In this document: piece after piece, positions 35,591-44,259 of the stretch
Position numbering within the stretch: position 1 is the stretch's first letter
Layout of the letters: every line of letters starts with the position of its first letter
NCBI RefSeq assembly: GCF_004310295.1
Contig: NZ_SISB01000007.1
Span: forward strand, 62,001 to 126,000
Reading direction: 5' to 3'
Origin: Pseudomonas sp. BGI-2
GTDB lineage: Bacteria; Pseudomonadota; Gammaproteobacteria; Pseudomonadales; Pseudomonadaceae
DNA length: 64,000 bases
The notes under the pieces: generated by a model
Told to the model about the DNA's origin: nothing
The model's database searches: none
What the model saw: only the letters and a program-made list of their open reading frames with translations
Position numbers and translations under genes: made by a program

Positions 35591-36543
35591 TTGATGACTT
35601 CGTCAGTGGTGGGCTTGATCGAGTGATCCCGACCCAGTCCCGAAACATGCTGTTTGTGTTCTTGGTCATTCTCGCCCGGGACTTTTTCGCCGTCATTCTT
35701 GCCTTCGGTCGACATGTGCTCGATCACCGCATTCATCTCGGCGCCCAGCAGCAACACCGCGGCGGAAATATAGAAGTAGAGCAACAGCACGATGATCGCG
35801 CCGATACTGCCATACATGGCGTTGTAGTTGGCGAACTCCTTGACGTACAAACCAAAGCCCACGGAGGCGAGGATCCACACCACCACCGCCAGCACCGAGC
35901 CTGGGGTGATAAAACGAAACTCCTGTTTGACGTCGGGCATGACGTAATAAATCAGCGCCACGGCCACCATCAGCAAAATCACGACCACTGGCCAGCGAAC
36001 GATGGTCCACAGGGTCACGATGAAGTCTTCCATGCCGACTTGCGCGGCAATCCAGCCCATCAGTTGCGGCCCGAGCACCATCAGCGCGGCGGCGACCAGC
36101 AGCATGCCGGCAATGCCGACGGTGTAGATAATCGACAGCGGAAAACGCTTCCACGCGGGCCGGCCTTCGACCACGTCGTAAGCGGCGTTCATTGCGCTCA
36201 TCATCAGCCGCACGCCGGCGGACGCGGTCCACAGAGCAATCACGATACCAATCGACAGCAAGCCACCCTTGGACTGCTGGAGTTGGTCGATCACCGGGTT
36301 CACCTGTTCCAGAGCCTGGGGCGGCAGGACCAGCTCGGATTGCAGGCGCAGCCACGAGAAAAAGTCCGGCAGGTGCAGGAAACCGATCAGGGCGATGAGA
36401 AAAAGAATGAAGGGGAACAGCGAGAACAACATCTGATAGGCCAGCGCCGAGGCATAGGTCGACATCTCGTCGTCGACGAACTCGGTGACCGTGCGCACCA
36501 TCACGCGATGGATGGGCAGACCTTTCATGTCCGGGAAAATCAT
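35587..36543 (-). CDS. YihY/BrkB-family inner membrane protein
   Basis: 318 aa from ATG 36543. About six membrane helices with the family patterns [40 protein letters not shown] and [20 protein letters not shown]. The hydrophilic C-tail is rich in charged residues ([20 protein letters not shown]). Despite the old label ribonuclease BN, members are membrane proteins of uncertain role. It is translationally coupled to def. Confidence 0.9.
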   Translation of the reverse strand: MIFPDMKGLPIHRVMVRTVTEFVDDEMSTYASALAYQMLFSLFPFILFLIALIGFLHLPDFFSWLRLQSELVLPPQALEQVNPVIDQLQQSKGGLLSIGIVIALWTASAGVRLMMSAMNAAYDVVEGRPAWKRFPLSIIYTVGIAGMLLVAAALMVLGPQLMGWIAAQVGMEDFIVTLWTIVRWPVVVILLMVAVALIYYVMPDVKQEFRFITPGSVLAVVVWILASVGFGLYVKEFANYNAMYGSIGAIIVLLLYFYISAAVLLLGAEMNAVIEHMSTEGKNDGEKVPGENDQEHKQHVSGLGRDHSIKPTTDEVIK

Positions 36544-36663
36544 TAGCGTCTCCTTTCGCCGCAAAATGGGTAGAAGTCGTGGCGACTCAGGGGCCGTTTT
36601 CTACATCAAAGTAGCCTACTTGGCGACTTTGAAACAATTTCCGTGCGCAAGTTCAGGCTGACA

Positions 36664-36691
36664 CAAAAACGGCCATCCGTGGATGGCCGTT
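36664..36691 (-). terminator. Intrinsic terminator of the csbD-like gene
   Basis: On the minus strand GAACGGCCATCCACGGATGG continues to CCGTTTTTG, a strong stem with a U-run, 24 bases past the stop. Confidence 0.9.
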
Positions 36692-36714
36692 CATGTTGCT
36701 CACCAAAGGCCGAA

Positions 36715-36906
36715 TCAAGCCTTGTCGACGCCTTTCTTGATAGCGTCCTTGGCTTTACCGACCGCTTGCTGGGCCTCGCCTTTCTTTTCCTGCACTTTGC
36801 CTTCGGCTTGCAGTTTGGTGTTGTCAGTGACCTTGCCGACGCCTTGCTTAACGTTGCCGGCGGCTTCGTTGGCCATGCCTTTTACTTTATCGCCAGTGCT
36901 GCTCAT
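36715..36906 (-). CDS. CsbD-family stress protein
   Basis: 63 aa (MSSTGDKVKGMANEAAGNVK). Repeated helical KxxGxxxxAxG units (KVKGMANEAAG, KLQAEGKVQEKKGEA, AVGKAKDAIKK) are the CsbD pattern. These small abundant proteins rise in general stress, and their molecular role is unknown. A GAAACT-(17)-GTCAA sequence upstream loosely resembles an AlgU/RpoE promoter. RBS CAGGAGAAACACC. Confidence 0.88.
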   Translation of the reverse strand: MSSTGDKVKGMANEAAGNVKQGVGKVTDNTKLQAEGKVQEKKGEAQQAVGKAKDAIKKGVDKA

Positions 36907-37105
36907 GGTGTTTCTCCTGTGAACAAATCAATGAGAAAGGTCGTTACACAAAGATTGACCGGAGGCGTTTGCACGGAGTTTCATTTATTTTCAGCCACAC
37001 ATTTCATCGTTCAGTGCAGATCAGGCTTTATGTTTGCCGACCAACCCCCGAGAATGCGCAACGTATTCAGGCCATGCGCTGAAGATCCAATCCCGTAGGA
37101 ATGTT

Positions 37106-37483
37106 ATGAAACTCGATAAAAAGCAGGCCATTGCCCGCAGAAACCAGGAACTCGGCGGTGCTGTGCTTGGCGTCAACAACTGCCATTTCACCGAACTGAA
37201 CCGCAACCGCAACATCTGGTGGTTCGATATCCCGGTGGCGCGCCTGGCCATTGGTCAGTACGAATGGGTTCACCTGCTGATGCACACGCCAGACACTGAC
37301 GAACTGCTGCACCTGAAAGTGCCGACGGTGTTCCTGCGCGAGAAGCTTGAAGGCCTGGTGGTGCGCAACGAAGGCAAGCGCAAAGCCGCTTTGAGCCTGG
37401 AACTGAGCGCGGACAAGGATTCGTACCTGCAAGACATGCGCCCGGCGGGCACCAACGTCAATTTCGCGCCGTTCCGCCTCTAA
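37106..37483 (+). CDS. Conserved hypothetical protein, 125 aa
   Basis: ATG 37106 (MKLDKKQAIARRNQELGGAV), with AGGAATGTT upstream. It has no signal or membrane helix. Aromatic- and His-rich centre (NRNIWWFDIPVARLAIGQYE, WVHLLMHTPDTDELLHLKVP) and a C-terminal end NVNFAPFRL. I do not recognise a domain with a known reaction. It stands alone and ends at a two-way terminator. Confidence 0.8.
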   Translation: MKLDKKQAIARRNQELGGAVLGVNNCHFTELNRNRNIWWFDIPVARLAIGQYEWVHLLMHTPDTDELLHLKVPTVFLREKLEGLVVRNEGKRKAALSLELSADKDSYLQDMRPAGTNVNFAPFRL

Positions 37484-37520
37484 AGAGATCGTTCCCACGT
37501 GTGGGAACGAACAGTCAGGC

Positions 37521-37553
37521 AACAAGAAGCCCCGCATCTGCGGGGCTTCTTGT
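37521..37553. terminator. Bidirectional intrinsic terminator
   Basis: AACAAGAAGCCCCGC-ATCT-GCGGGGCTTCTTGT lies between convergent genes. A second small palindrome GTTCCCACGTGTGGGAAC is at 37491-37508. Confidence 0.9.
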
Positions 37554-37556
37554 GTG

Positions 37557-39257
37557 TTACGCGCCTACCTTCTTGGCGCCGAGCTTCTTCAATTCTTCGT
37601 CGCGCAACTCGCGGCGCAGGATCTTGCCGACGTTGGTGGTCGGCAGCGCGTCGCGGAACTCCACGGAGCGCGGGACCTTGTAGCCGGTCACGTTCGCACG
37701 CATGTGCTCCATCACCTGCTCTTTGGTCAACGTCACGCCCGGTTTGGCAACGATGAAGATCTTGATCGCCTCGCCCGACTTCTCGTCCGGCACACCGATG
37801 GCCGCGCATTGCAGCACGCCCGGCAGGGTCGCCAGCACATCTTCCAGTTCGTTCGGGTACACGTTGAAACCGGAAACCAGGATCATGTCTTTCTTGCGAT
37901 CGACGATGCGCATGTAGCCGTCAGGCTGGATCAGCGCGATGTCACCGGTTTTCAACCAGCCTTCGCTGTCGAGCATTTCATCGGTGGCGTCCTGACGCTG
38001 CCAATAGCCCTTCATCACTTGCGGACCTTTCACGCACAGTTCGCCGATTGCGCCCAACGGCTGCTCAACGCCGGCATCGTCGATGATTTTGCACACGGTC
38101 GACGGCACCGGAATACCGATGGTGCCGATCTGAATGTGCTGAATCGGGTTCACGGTGGCTACCGGGCTGGTTTCGGTCATGCCGTAACCTTCGCAGATGG
38201 CGCAACCGGTGACCGCTTTCCAACGCTCGGCCGCGGCCAGTTGCAGGGCCATGCCGCCGGACAGGGTGACTTTCAGTGCGGAGAAATCCAGCTTGCGGAA
38301 GCTTTCGTTGTTGCACAGCGCCACAAACAAAGTGTTGAGGCCGACGAAACCGCTGAACTTCCACTTCGACAGTTCCTTGACCATCGCCGTCAAATCGCGC
38401 GGGTTGCTGATGAGGATGTTGTGGTTGCCGATCAGCATCATCGCCATGCAATGAAAGGTGAACGCATAGATGTGGTACAGCGGCAGCGGCGTGATCAGGA
38501 TCTCGCAGCCTTCGTTGAGGTTGGAACCCATCAGCGCCTTGCACTGCAGCATGTTCGCGACGAGGTTGCGATGGGTCAGCATCGCGCCCTTGGCCACGCC
38601 GGTTGTGCCACCGGTGTATTGCAACACGGCAACGTCGCTGCTGGCCGGATTGGCTTCTGCCACTGGCTGGCCGTGGCCCTTGCTCAGCACGTCGTTGAAC
38701 TTGATGGCCTTGGGCAGGTGATACGCCGGGACCATCTTCTTCACGTACTTGATGACGCTGTTGACCAGCAGGCGCTTGAGCGGTGGCAGCAGGTCCGCCA
38801 CTTCGGTGACAATCACGTGCTTGACGCCGGTTTTCGGCACCACGGTCTCGGCCAGATGCGCCATGTTGGCCAGGCAGACCAGGGCTTTGGCACCGGAATC
38901 GTTGAATTGATGTTCCATTTCCCGCGCGGTGTACAGCGGGTTGGTGTTGACCACGATCAGCCCGGCGCGGATGGCACCGAACACAGCGACCGGGTACTGC
39001 AACACGTTGGGCAGTTGCACGGCGATTCGATCGCCCGGCTGCAAGTCGGTATGCTGTTGCAGGTAAGCGGCAAAGGCACCGGACAATTCGTACAGTTCAC
39101 CGTAGGTAATTGTCTTGCCCAGGTTACTGAATGCCGGTTTGTCGGCGAAACGCTGGCAGGATCGTTTCAACACTGCCTGAATATTCGGATACTCGTCAGG
39201 ATTGATCTCGGCAGCAATCCCGGCAGGGTACTTATCCTTCCAAAAGTCTTCGTTCAT
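37557..39257 (-). CDS. fadD1: Long-chain fatty acid-CoA ligase FadD1
   Basis: 566 aa (MNEDFWKDKYPAGIAAEINP), RBS GAGGAG. AMP-binding motif YTGGTTGVAKGAMLTHRNLV, then GYGMTETSP, and the acyl-CoA synthetase signature WLKTGDIALIQPDGYMRIVD with catalytic Lys in GKILRR. It activates imported fatty acids with ATP and CoA for beta-oxidation. It lies downstream of a paralogue (fadD2), with a 414-bp spacer that suggests its own promoter. Confidence 0.93.
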   Translation of the reverse strand: MNEDFWKDKYPAGIAAEINPDEYPNIQAVLKRSCQRFADKPAFSNLGKTITYGELYELSGAFAAYLQQHTDLQPGDRIAVQLPNVLQYPVAVFGAIRAGLIVVNTNPLYTAREMEHQFNDSGAKALVCLANMAHLAETVVPKTGVKHVIVTEVADLLPPLKRLLVNSVIKYVKKMVPAYHLPKAIKFNDVLSKGHGQPVAEANPASSDVAVLQYTGGTTGVAKGAMLTHRNLVANMLQCKALMGSNLNEGCEILITPLPLYHIYAFTFHCMAMMLIGNHNILISNPRDLTAMVKELSKWKFSGFVGLNTLFVALCNNESFRKLDFSALKVTLSGGMALQLAAAERWKAVTGCAICEGYGMTETSPVATVNPIQHIQIGTIGIPVPSTVCKIIDDAGVEQPLGAIGELCVKGPQVMKGYWQRQDATDEMLDSEGWLKTGDIALIQPDGYMRIVDRKKDMILVSGFNVYPNELEDVLATLPGVLQCAAIGVPDEKSGEAIKIFIVAKPGVTLTKEQVMEHMRANVTGYKVPRSVEFRDALPTTNVGKILRRELRDEELKKLGAKKVGA

Positions 39258-39438
39258 GGAAGCCCACTCCTCAGCAACGCGAATTCAGCACCGCATTTGA
39301 TGCGATTATTATTGGTGTGTGTTTGTTGGTATCTTTTTGTTGGTGAGTCCGGCGCTTTTACAAGCCCGAGAAGTCACAAAGCGCGCCGAGAGTAGCAGCT
39401 TTGCCAAGGGTCGACCAGAGCCAAAAACGGCCTCTATG

Positions 39439-39452
39439 GTCACAATAGTGAC
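39439..39452. promoter_or_regulatory. Candidate operator GTCAC(N4)GTGAC before fadD1
   Basis: A short inverted repeat about 180 bases before fadD1, in an AT-rich stretch with TATAGAAT nearby. The protein that would bind is unknown. It does not look like the PsrA pattern GAAAC(N4)GTTTC. Confidence 0.35.
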
Positions 39453-39538
39453 TCAAGAATTGCTAGCGGTCATTTTAGAGCAAAGATTCTATACCACCCT
39501 GAAAAGCCTCTGAAACCGGGGCTTCAGATCTTTAAAAG

Positions 39539-39655
39539 CTTCGCGGGCAAGCCTCGCTCCTACGGGTTCGGTGGTGTTCACAGTATCGGTGAACGACACA
39601 AAACCCTGTGGGAGCGTGCGATGCGGCGATCCGACTTGCCCGCGAACGCGCGAAG
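39539..39655. repeat. Diverged REP pair
   Basis: CTTCGCGGGCAAGCCTCGCT and a rearranged facing copy (TGTGGGAGCGTGCGATGCGG ... CTTGCCCGCGAACGCG) follow the fadD2 stop. Confidence 0.7.
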
Positions 39656-39671
39656 CGCGGCCATTCAACGA

Positions 39672-41360
39672 TCAGGCGATATCCCGCAACTCCCGCCGCA
39701 AGATCTTGCCCACCGGCGTCATCGGCAACGACTCACGCAACACGATGTGCTTGGGCACTTTGTACGCCGTGAAGTTTTCCTTGCAGTAAGCCTTCAGCTC
39801 TTCAAGGCTGACCCCCGATTCGCGGGCCACCACAAACAACTTCACCGCCTCCCCCGAACGCTCGTCCGGCACGCCGATCACCGCGCAGTTGGCGACTTTC
39901 GGGTGAGCCATCACGATGTCTTCGATCTCGTTCGGGTACACGTTGAAACCCGAGACGATGATCATGTCTTTCTTGCGATCAACAATGCGCACAAAACCAT
40001 CCGGGTCGATCACCGCGATATCACCGGACTTGAACCAGCCCTCGGCATCCAGCACCTCGGCGGTGGCTTCCGGTTTCTGCCAGTAGCCCTTCATGATCTG
40101 CGGGCCCTTGATGCAGAGTTCGCCGCGTTCGCCCAAGGCCTGCTCGACGCCTTCATCGTTGATCACTTTCAGCGTGGTGCCCGGCACTGGCAGGCCGACC
40201 GTGCCGATACGCGATTTGTCGCCGTACGGGTTGGTGCAGGCCACCGGTGAGGTTTCGGTCAGGCCGTAACCTTCGGTGATGCGGCAACCGGTGAGCTGTT
40301 CCCAGCGTTCGGCGGTGGCCTTTACCAGCGCGGTGCCGCCGGAGTTGGTGAGTTTGAGGCTGGAGAAATCCAGGGTCTTGAAGTCCGGGTGATCCATCAG
40401 CGCGACAAACAGCGTGTTCAGCCCCAGCAGCGCCGAAAACCGCCAGTTCTTCAGCTCCTTGATGAAGCCGCCGATGTCGCGAGGATTGGTGATCAGCACG
40501 TTGTGGTTACCGGTCACCATCATGCACATGCAGTTCGCCGTGAACGCATAGATGTGGTACAGCGGCAGCGGCGCGATCATCACTTCCTGACCTTCGCGCA
40601 GCAGCGGCTGACCGTCGCTGCCGAACTGCCCGAGGCACGCCCGCGCCTGCTGCATGTTCGCCACCAGGTTGCCGTGGGTCAGCATCGCGCCCTTGGCCAG
40701 GCCCGTGGTGCCGCCGGTGTATTGCAACACCGCGATGTCGTCGAGGCTGACGTTCAGCGGCTTGATGCCCAGGCCCCGGCCAAGACGCAGCGCACTCTTG
40801 AAGGAAATCGCCTGCGGCAAGGAATACGCCGGGACCATCTTCTTGACCTTGCTGACCATGGTGTTGACCAGCCAGCCCTTGGCACTGGGCATCAAGTCGC
40901 CCATCTTCGCTTCGATCAGGTACTGGATATCGGTGTCGGGCAGCACTTCCTGGACCTTTTGCCCGAACACGTTCAGGTACACCAGCGCCCGGGCGCCGGA
41001 GTCCTTGAACTGATGACGCATCTCCCGCGCGGTGTACAGCGGGTTGGTGTTGACCACGATCAGCCCGGCGCGCAAGGCACCGAATACGGCAATCGGGTAA
41101 TGCAGGACGTTGGGCATCTGCACCGCAATGCGATCCCCCGGCACCAGGTCGGTGTGGGCTTGCAGGTAACCGGCGAACGCCAGGCTGTAGCGTTCCAGTT
41201 CGGCGTAGGTCAGGGTCACGCCCATGTTGCTGAAGGCGGGGCGATCAGCGAATTTCTTGCAGGAACGCTCGAACACCTCAAGCACCGACTTATAGGCCCC
41301 AAGGTCAATATCCAGGGGCACACCGGCCGGGCGTTTGTCATTCCAGAAATCAGGTTGCAT
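39672..41360 (-). CDS. fadD2: Long-chain fatty acid-CoA ligase FadD2
   Basis: 562 aa (MQPDFWNDKRPAGVPLDIDL). Same architecture as FadD1: YTGGTTGLAKGAMLTHGNLV, GYGLTETSP, WFKSGDIAVIDPDGFVRIVD and GKILRRELRD. The tandem fadD2-fadD1 order with a divergent hydrolase and MaoC hydratase is the conserved Pseudomonas arrangement. AAGAACAA overlaps its start codon, a possible Crc/Hfq target. Confidence 0.93.
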   Translation of the reverse strand: MQPDFWNDKRPAGVPLDIDLGAYKSVLEVFERSCKKFADRPAFSNMGVTLTYAELERYSLAFAGYLQAHTDLVPGDRIAVQMPNVLHYPIAVFGALRAGLIVVNTNPLYTAREMRHQFKDSGARALVYLNVFGQKVQEVLPDTDIQYLIEAKMGDLMPSAKGWLVNTMVSKVKKMVPAYSLPQAISFKSALRLGRGLGIKPLNVSLDDIAVLQYTGGTTGLAKGAMLTHGNLVANMQQARACLGQFGSDGQPLLREGQEVMIAPLPLYHIYAFTANCMCMMVTGNHNVLITNPRDIGGFIKELKNWRFSALLGLNTLFVALMDHPDFKTLDFSSLKLTNSGGTALVKATAERWEQLTGCRITEGYGLTETSPVACTNPYGDKSRIGTVGLPVPGTTLKVINDEGVEQALGERGELCIKGPQIMKGYWQKPEATAEVLDAEGWFKSGDIAVIDPDGFVRIVDRKKDMIIVSGFNVYPNEIEDIVMAHPKVANCAVIGVPDERSGEAVKLFVVARESGVSLEELKAYCKENFTAYKVPKHIVLRESLPMTPVGKILRRELRDIA

Positions 41361-41367
41361 TGTTCTT
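41360..41367 (-). promoter_or_regulatory. Possible Crc/Hfq motif at the fadD2 start
   Basis: The mRNA reads GGACAAGAACAATG, so AAGAACAA (AAnAAnAA) sits between ribosome site and start. Single copy, so tentative. Confidence 0.4.
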
Positions 41368-41607
41368 GTCCTCTTTACCTGAGCCTATCCGAGCCGCTTT
41401 TCTGTCCTTCTTCAAAACAAAGAGCGAAGAGCGGGGCTTCACGGACACTAGCAGCTATAGCGAATCAGGCAAATATGCCAACGGCCGTCATTGACCGCAT
41501 GAATCTTGCTGCAGCGGCGTGGCCTGATCAGACGGCAGGCGCAGGATGCGCTATACAATGCATCGAAGCTGTTTTCCCACCCGGCAGCCCCATGCAAAGG
41601 AATCGCC

Positions 41608-42552
41608 ATGATCCACGACACTTTTTGGCTGACCGCGAGTGACCGCAGCCGCCTCTACGTCAACCAGTGGCTGCCCGATCCACCTTTAAAAGCCGTGATC
41701 CTGCTGGCCCATGGCATGGCGGAACACAGCGGTCGCTACGCCCGCCTCGCGGAAAAACTCTGCCAGCAGGGTTACGGCGTCTACGCGCCGGACCTGCGTG
41801 GACATGGCAAAACTGCCGAAAACGGGACACTCGGCCATTTCGCCGACGACGATGGCTGGTGCAAAGTGGTCGGCGACCTGGCCAGCCTCAACCAACACAT
41901 CGGCCAGCAACATCCCGGCGCACCGATCGTGCTGCTCGGCCACAGCATGGGCAGCTACATCGCCCAGGCCTATCTGCTGCATCACAGCGCCAGCCTGCAC
42001 GGCGCGGTGCTCAGCGGTTCGAACTTCCAGCCGATCGCGCTTTATCGCGCGGCGCGACAAATTGCCCGGCTCGAAGGCCTGCGCCAAGGGCGCAAGGGCC
42101 GCAGCGCGCTGATCGAGTGGTTGTCGTTTGGCTCGTTCAACAAAAAATTCAAACCGGCGCGCACGCGGTTCGACTGGCTCAGCCGGGATCCGGCGGAAGT
42201 TGATCTGTACGCCAACGACCCGCTCTGCGGCTTTCGTTGTACCAATCAGCTGTGGATCGATTTGCTCGGCGGCTTGCAGCAAATCAGCAAAGCGTCCAAT
42301 CTCGCTCAGATTGATCCCGGCCTGCCGTTGCTGGTGATTGGCGGTGAATGTGATCCGGTGAGCGAAGGCAAACGTCTGAAAGATCTGGCCCATGCGCTGC
42401 GCGCGGCCGGCAGCCAGCACCTGCAACTGACTATTTACCCGCAGGCACGGCATGAACTGTTCAACGAAAGCAACCGCGATGAAGTGATCAATGACGTGTT
42501 GAACTGGATCGCCCAGGCGCTAAGCCACCGTAGGCCACCCAGATCGGAATAG
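41608..42552 (+). CDS. Alpha/beta hydrolase, lysophospholipase/monoacylglycerol lipase type
   Basis: 314 aa from ATG 41608 with AAAGGAATCGCC upstream. Serine hydrolase fold: oxyanion LLAHGMAEHSGRY, nucleophile elbow GHSMGSY, Asp in VIGGECDPVSEGKRLKDLA and catalytic His in YPQARHELFNESNRDEV. It probably frees fatty acids from lysolipids or monoglycerides, feeding the divergent FadD enzymes. Confidence 0.88.
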   Translation: MIHDTFWLTASDRSRLYVNQWLPDPPLKAVILLAHGMAEHSGRYARLAEKLCQQGYGVYAPDLRGHGKTAENGTLGHFADDDGWCKVVGDLASLNQHIGQQHPGAPIVLLGHSMGSYIAQAYLLHHSASLHGAVLSGSNFQPIALYRAARQIARLEGLRQGRKGRSALIEWLSFGSFNKKFKPARTRFDWLSRDPAEVDLYANDPLCGFRCTNQLWIDLLGGLQQISKASNLAQIDPGLPLLVIGGECDPVSEGKRLKDLAHALRAAGSQHLQLTIYPQARHELFNESNRDEVINDVLNWIAQALSHRRPPRSE

Positions 42553-42594
42553 TTTTTTTGTGGATTTTTTTATTCGTCACAGGAATTGAAACAG

Positions 42595-43065
42595 ATGACC
42601 CAGGTTACCAACACCCCTTACGAAGCCCTCGAAGTCGGCCAGACCGCCAGCTACAGCAAGACAGTCGAAGAGCGCGACATTCAGTTGTTCGCCGCGATGT
42701 CCGGTGATCACAACCCGGTGCACCTGGACGCCGAATTCGCCGCTGGCACCATGTTCAAGGAGCGCATCGCCCACGGCATGTTCAGCGGGGCGCTGATCAG
42801 CGCTGCCGTCGCTTGCGAGTTGCCTGGGCCGGGGACTATTTATATCGGTCAGCAGATGAGTTTTCAGAAGCCGGTGAAGATTGGCGACACCCTGACCGTG
42901 CGCCTGGAGATCCTGGAGAAACTGCCGAAGTTTCGTGTGCGGATTGCCACTCGGGTGTTCAACCAGCGCGATGAATTGGTGGTGGATGGCGAGGCCGAGA
43001 TTCTTGCGCCGCGCAAGCAGCAGACGGTGACATTGCCTACCCTGCCGGCGATCAGCGTTGGCTGA
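42595..43065 (+). CDS. MaoC-like (R)-specific enoyl-CoA hydratase
   Basis: 156 aa from ATG 42595. Hot-dog fold with hydratase 2 motif AMSGDHNPVHLDAEFAAGTM, Asp and His in place, and HGMFSGALISAAVACELPGP. PhaJ-like proteins convert enoyl-CoA from beta-oxidation to (R)-3-hydroxyacyl-CoA for polyhydroxyalkanoate or other use. It lies 42 bases after the hydrolase, likely in one operon. Confidence 0.88.
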   Translation: MTQVTNTPYEALEVGQTASYSKTVEERDIQLFAAMSGDHNPVHLDAEFAAGTMFKERIAHGMFSGALISAAVACELPGPGTIYIGQQMSFQKPVKIGDTLTVRLEILEKLPKFRVRIATRVFNQRDELVVDGEAEILAPRKQQTVTLPTLPAISVG

Positions 43066-43080
43066 AGCGCCTATCGGCGC

Positions 43081-43166
43081 ATTTCGCGAGCAGGCTCACT
43101 CCTACATTCGACCGCATTCTCTCAGAATGACTGCGATCTAATGTAGGAGTGAGCCTGCTCGCGAAG
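43081..43166. repeat. Inverted pair of REP palindromes
   Basis: ATTTCGCGAGCAGGCTCACT faces TAGGAGTGAGCCTGCTCGCG between convergent MaoC and HlyD-like genes. Confidence 0.85.
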
Positions 43167-43181
43167 GGTGACATCTCGGTA

Positions 43182-44042
43182 TCACTGCCCTTCGTGCACC
43201 TGCACACTCGCCGTCATCCCAGAACTCAAATTCATCCCTTCCGGCAACTTATCAATCTTGATCCGCACCGGAATCCGCTGCGCCAGCCTTACCCAGTTAA
43301 ACGTCGGCTCCACCTCCGCCAGCAACTGCCCGTCCGGCGTAGTGTTACGATCGGTGATCCCGCGGCTGATGCTTTCCACATGCCCGTCCAGCGCTTCCCC
43401 CGCGCTCATCAACCAGACCTTCACCGGATCGCCGACACGAATCCGCGGCAACTTGGTTTCCTCGAAATAGGCCTGTACATAGAAGGTCGAATCATCGATC
43501 AACGCCATCACCGGTTGCCCGGCATTCACGTAATTGCCTTGGGCCAGACGCAGGTTGGTTATGTGGCCGCTGCGAGGCGCATGAACCTGGCTGCGCGCGA
43601 GATTGAGTTCGGCGACCTTGGCTTCCGCCTGAGCCTCACGCAATTCTCCACGAGCGATGCCGGCGTTGATTTGCGCGTTCTCGCGCAACTCGGCACTGAT
43701 TGCTTGCGGTCCGAGGCTGGCGCGGCGACTGGCTTCGCGTTCGCGCAGATTGAGTTGCTGCTGGCGGGTCTGCACCACCGCCTGGGCCTTCTCCAGCGCC
43801 GCTTCGAAACGATCACGATCGATGCTCAGCAACAGATCGCCAGCCTTGACCTGCTGGTTATCGAACGCCTTGAGTTCACGCACCCAACCCGAGACGTCCG
43901 GGGCGATCACCACCACGTCGGCGCGGATCCGCGCATCCCGGGTCCAGGGCGTGAGCATGTAGTACTGCCACAAATGGAAGCCGGCAAAGATCGCCACCGC
44001 CACCAGGCACAGGGTTACCGCGACACGTACGGGAGTACGCAT
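43182..44042 (-). CDS. HlyD/AaeA-type membrane fusion protein
   Basis: 286 aa from ATG 44042 with AAGGAGTTGAAA upstream. One N-terminal membrane helix, then biotinyl-lipoyl-like IAPDVSGWVRELKAFDNQQV, a coiled-coil hairpin (about 95-150) and SQVHAPRSGHITNLRLAQGN. It links the FUSC-type inner membrane protein to the outer membrane for aromatic acid or drug efflux. Last gene of a three-gene operon. Confidence 0.9.
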   Translation of the reverse strand: MRTPVRVAVTLCLVAVAIFAGFHLWQYYMLTPWTRDARIRADVVVIAPDVSGWVRELKAFDNQQVKAGDLLLSIDRDRFEAALEKAQAVVQTRQQQLNLREREASRRASLGPQAISAELRENAQINAGIARGELREAQAEAKVAELNLARSQVHAPRSGHITNLRLAQGNYVNAGQPVMALIDDSTFYVQAYFEETKLPRIRVGDPVKVWLMSAGEALDGHVESISRGITDRNTTPDGQLLAEVEPTFNWVRLAQRIPVRIKIDKLPEGMNLSSGMTASVQVHEGQ

Positions 44043-44052
44043 TTTCAACTCC

Positions 44053-44259
44053 TTATAATGGTCCGAGGACGACGGTGATGAGGGTCAATACACAGACGTA
44101 CAAGGCGCAATCAAACAGTGCTTCGTGCCAGATCCAACGGCCGACCGGTGTCAGGCGCAACAGCATGCGCAAGGCTCCGGTGACGAGCAGTGCCAGCAGC
44201 ACATAAATCAGAAACGGACTGAGCAGCACGCCGCCCACCGACCACTCACGCAAGCCCAT
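44053..44259 (-). CDS. DUF1656 small membrane protein (AaeX-like)
   Basis: 68 aa from ATG 44259 (MGLREWSVGGVLLSPFLIYV). Two hydrophobic helices. DUF1656 proteins lie between the FUSC and HlyD genes in AaeXAB-type efflux operons. It overlaps the FUSC gene by 14 bases and ends 10 bases before the HlyD start. Confidence 0.88.
   Translation of the reverse strand: MGLREWSVGGVLLSPFLIYVLLALLVTGALRMLLRLTPVGRWIWHEALFDCALYVCVLTLITVVLGPL

Larger units (their letters stand above)
39258..39671. other. fadD2-fadD1 spacer, 414 bp
   Basis: Holds the fadD1 promoter region, a GTCAC-AATA-GTGAC inverted repeat at 39439-39452, and a REP-type pair near 39539-39655. No gene seen. Confidence 0.7.

Noticed and set aside
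37554-39395. 613-codon open frame opposite fadD1
   Set aside because: Antisense shadow of an intact acyl-CoA ligase. No start signal or domain.
39439-39452. PsrA or FadR site before fadD1
   Set aside because: The GTCAC-(4)-GTGAC repeat does not fit the known patterns of either regulator, so only an unassigned operator is listed.
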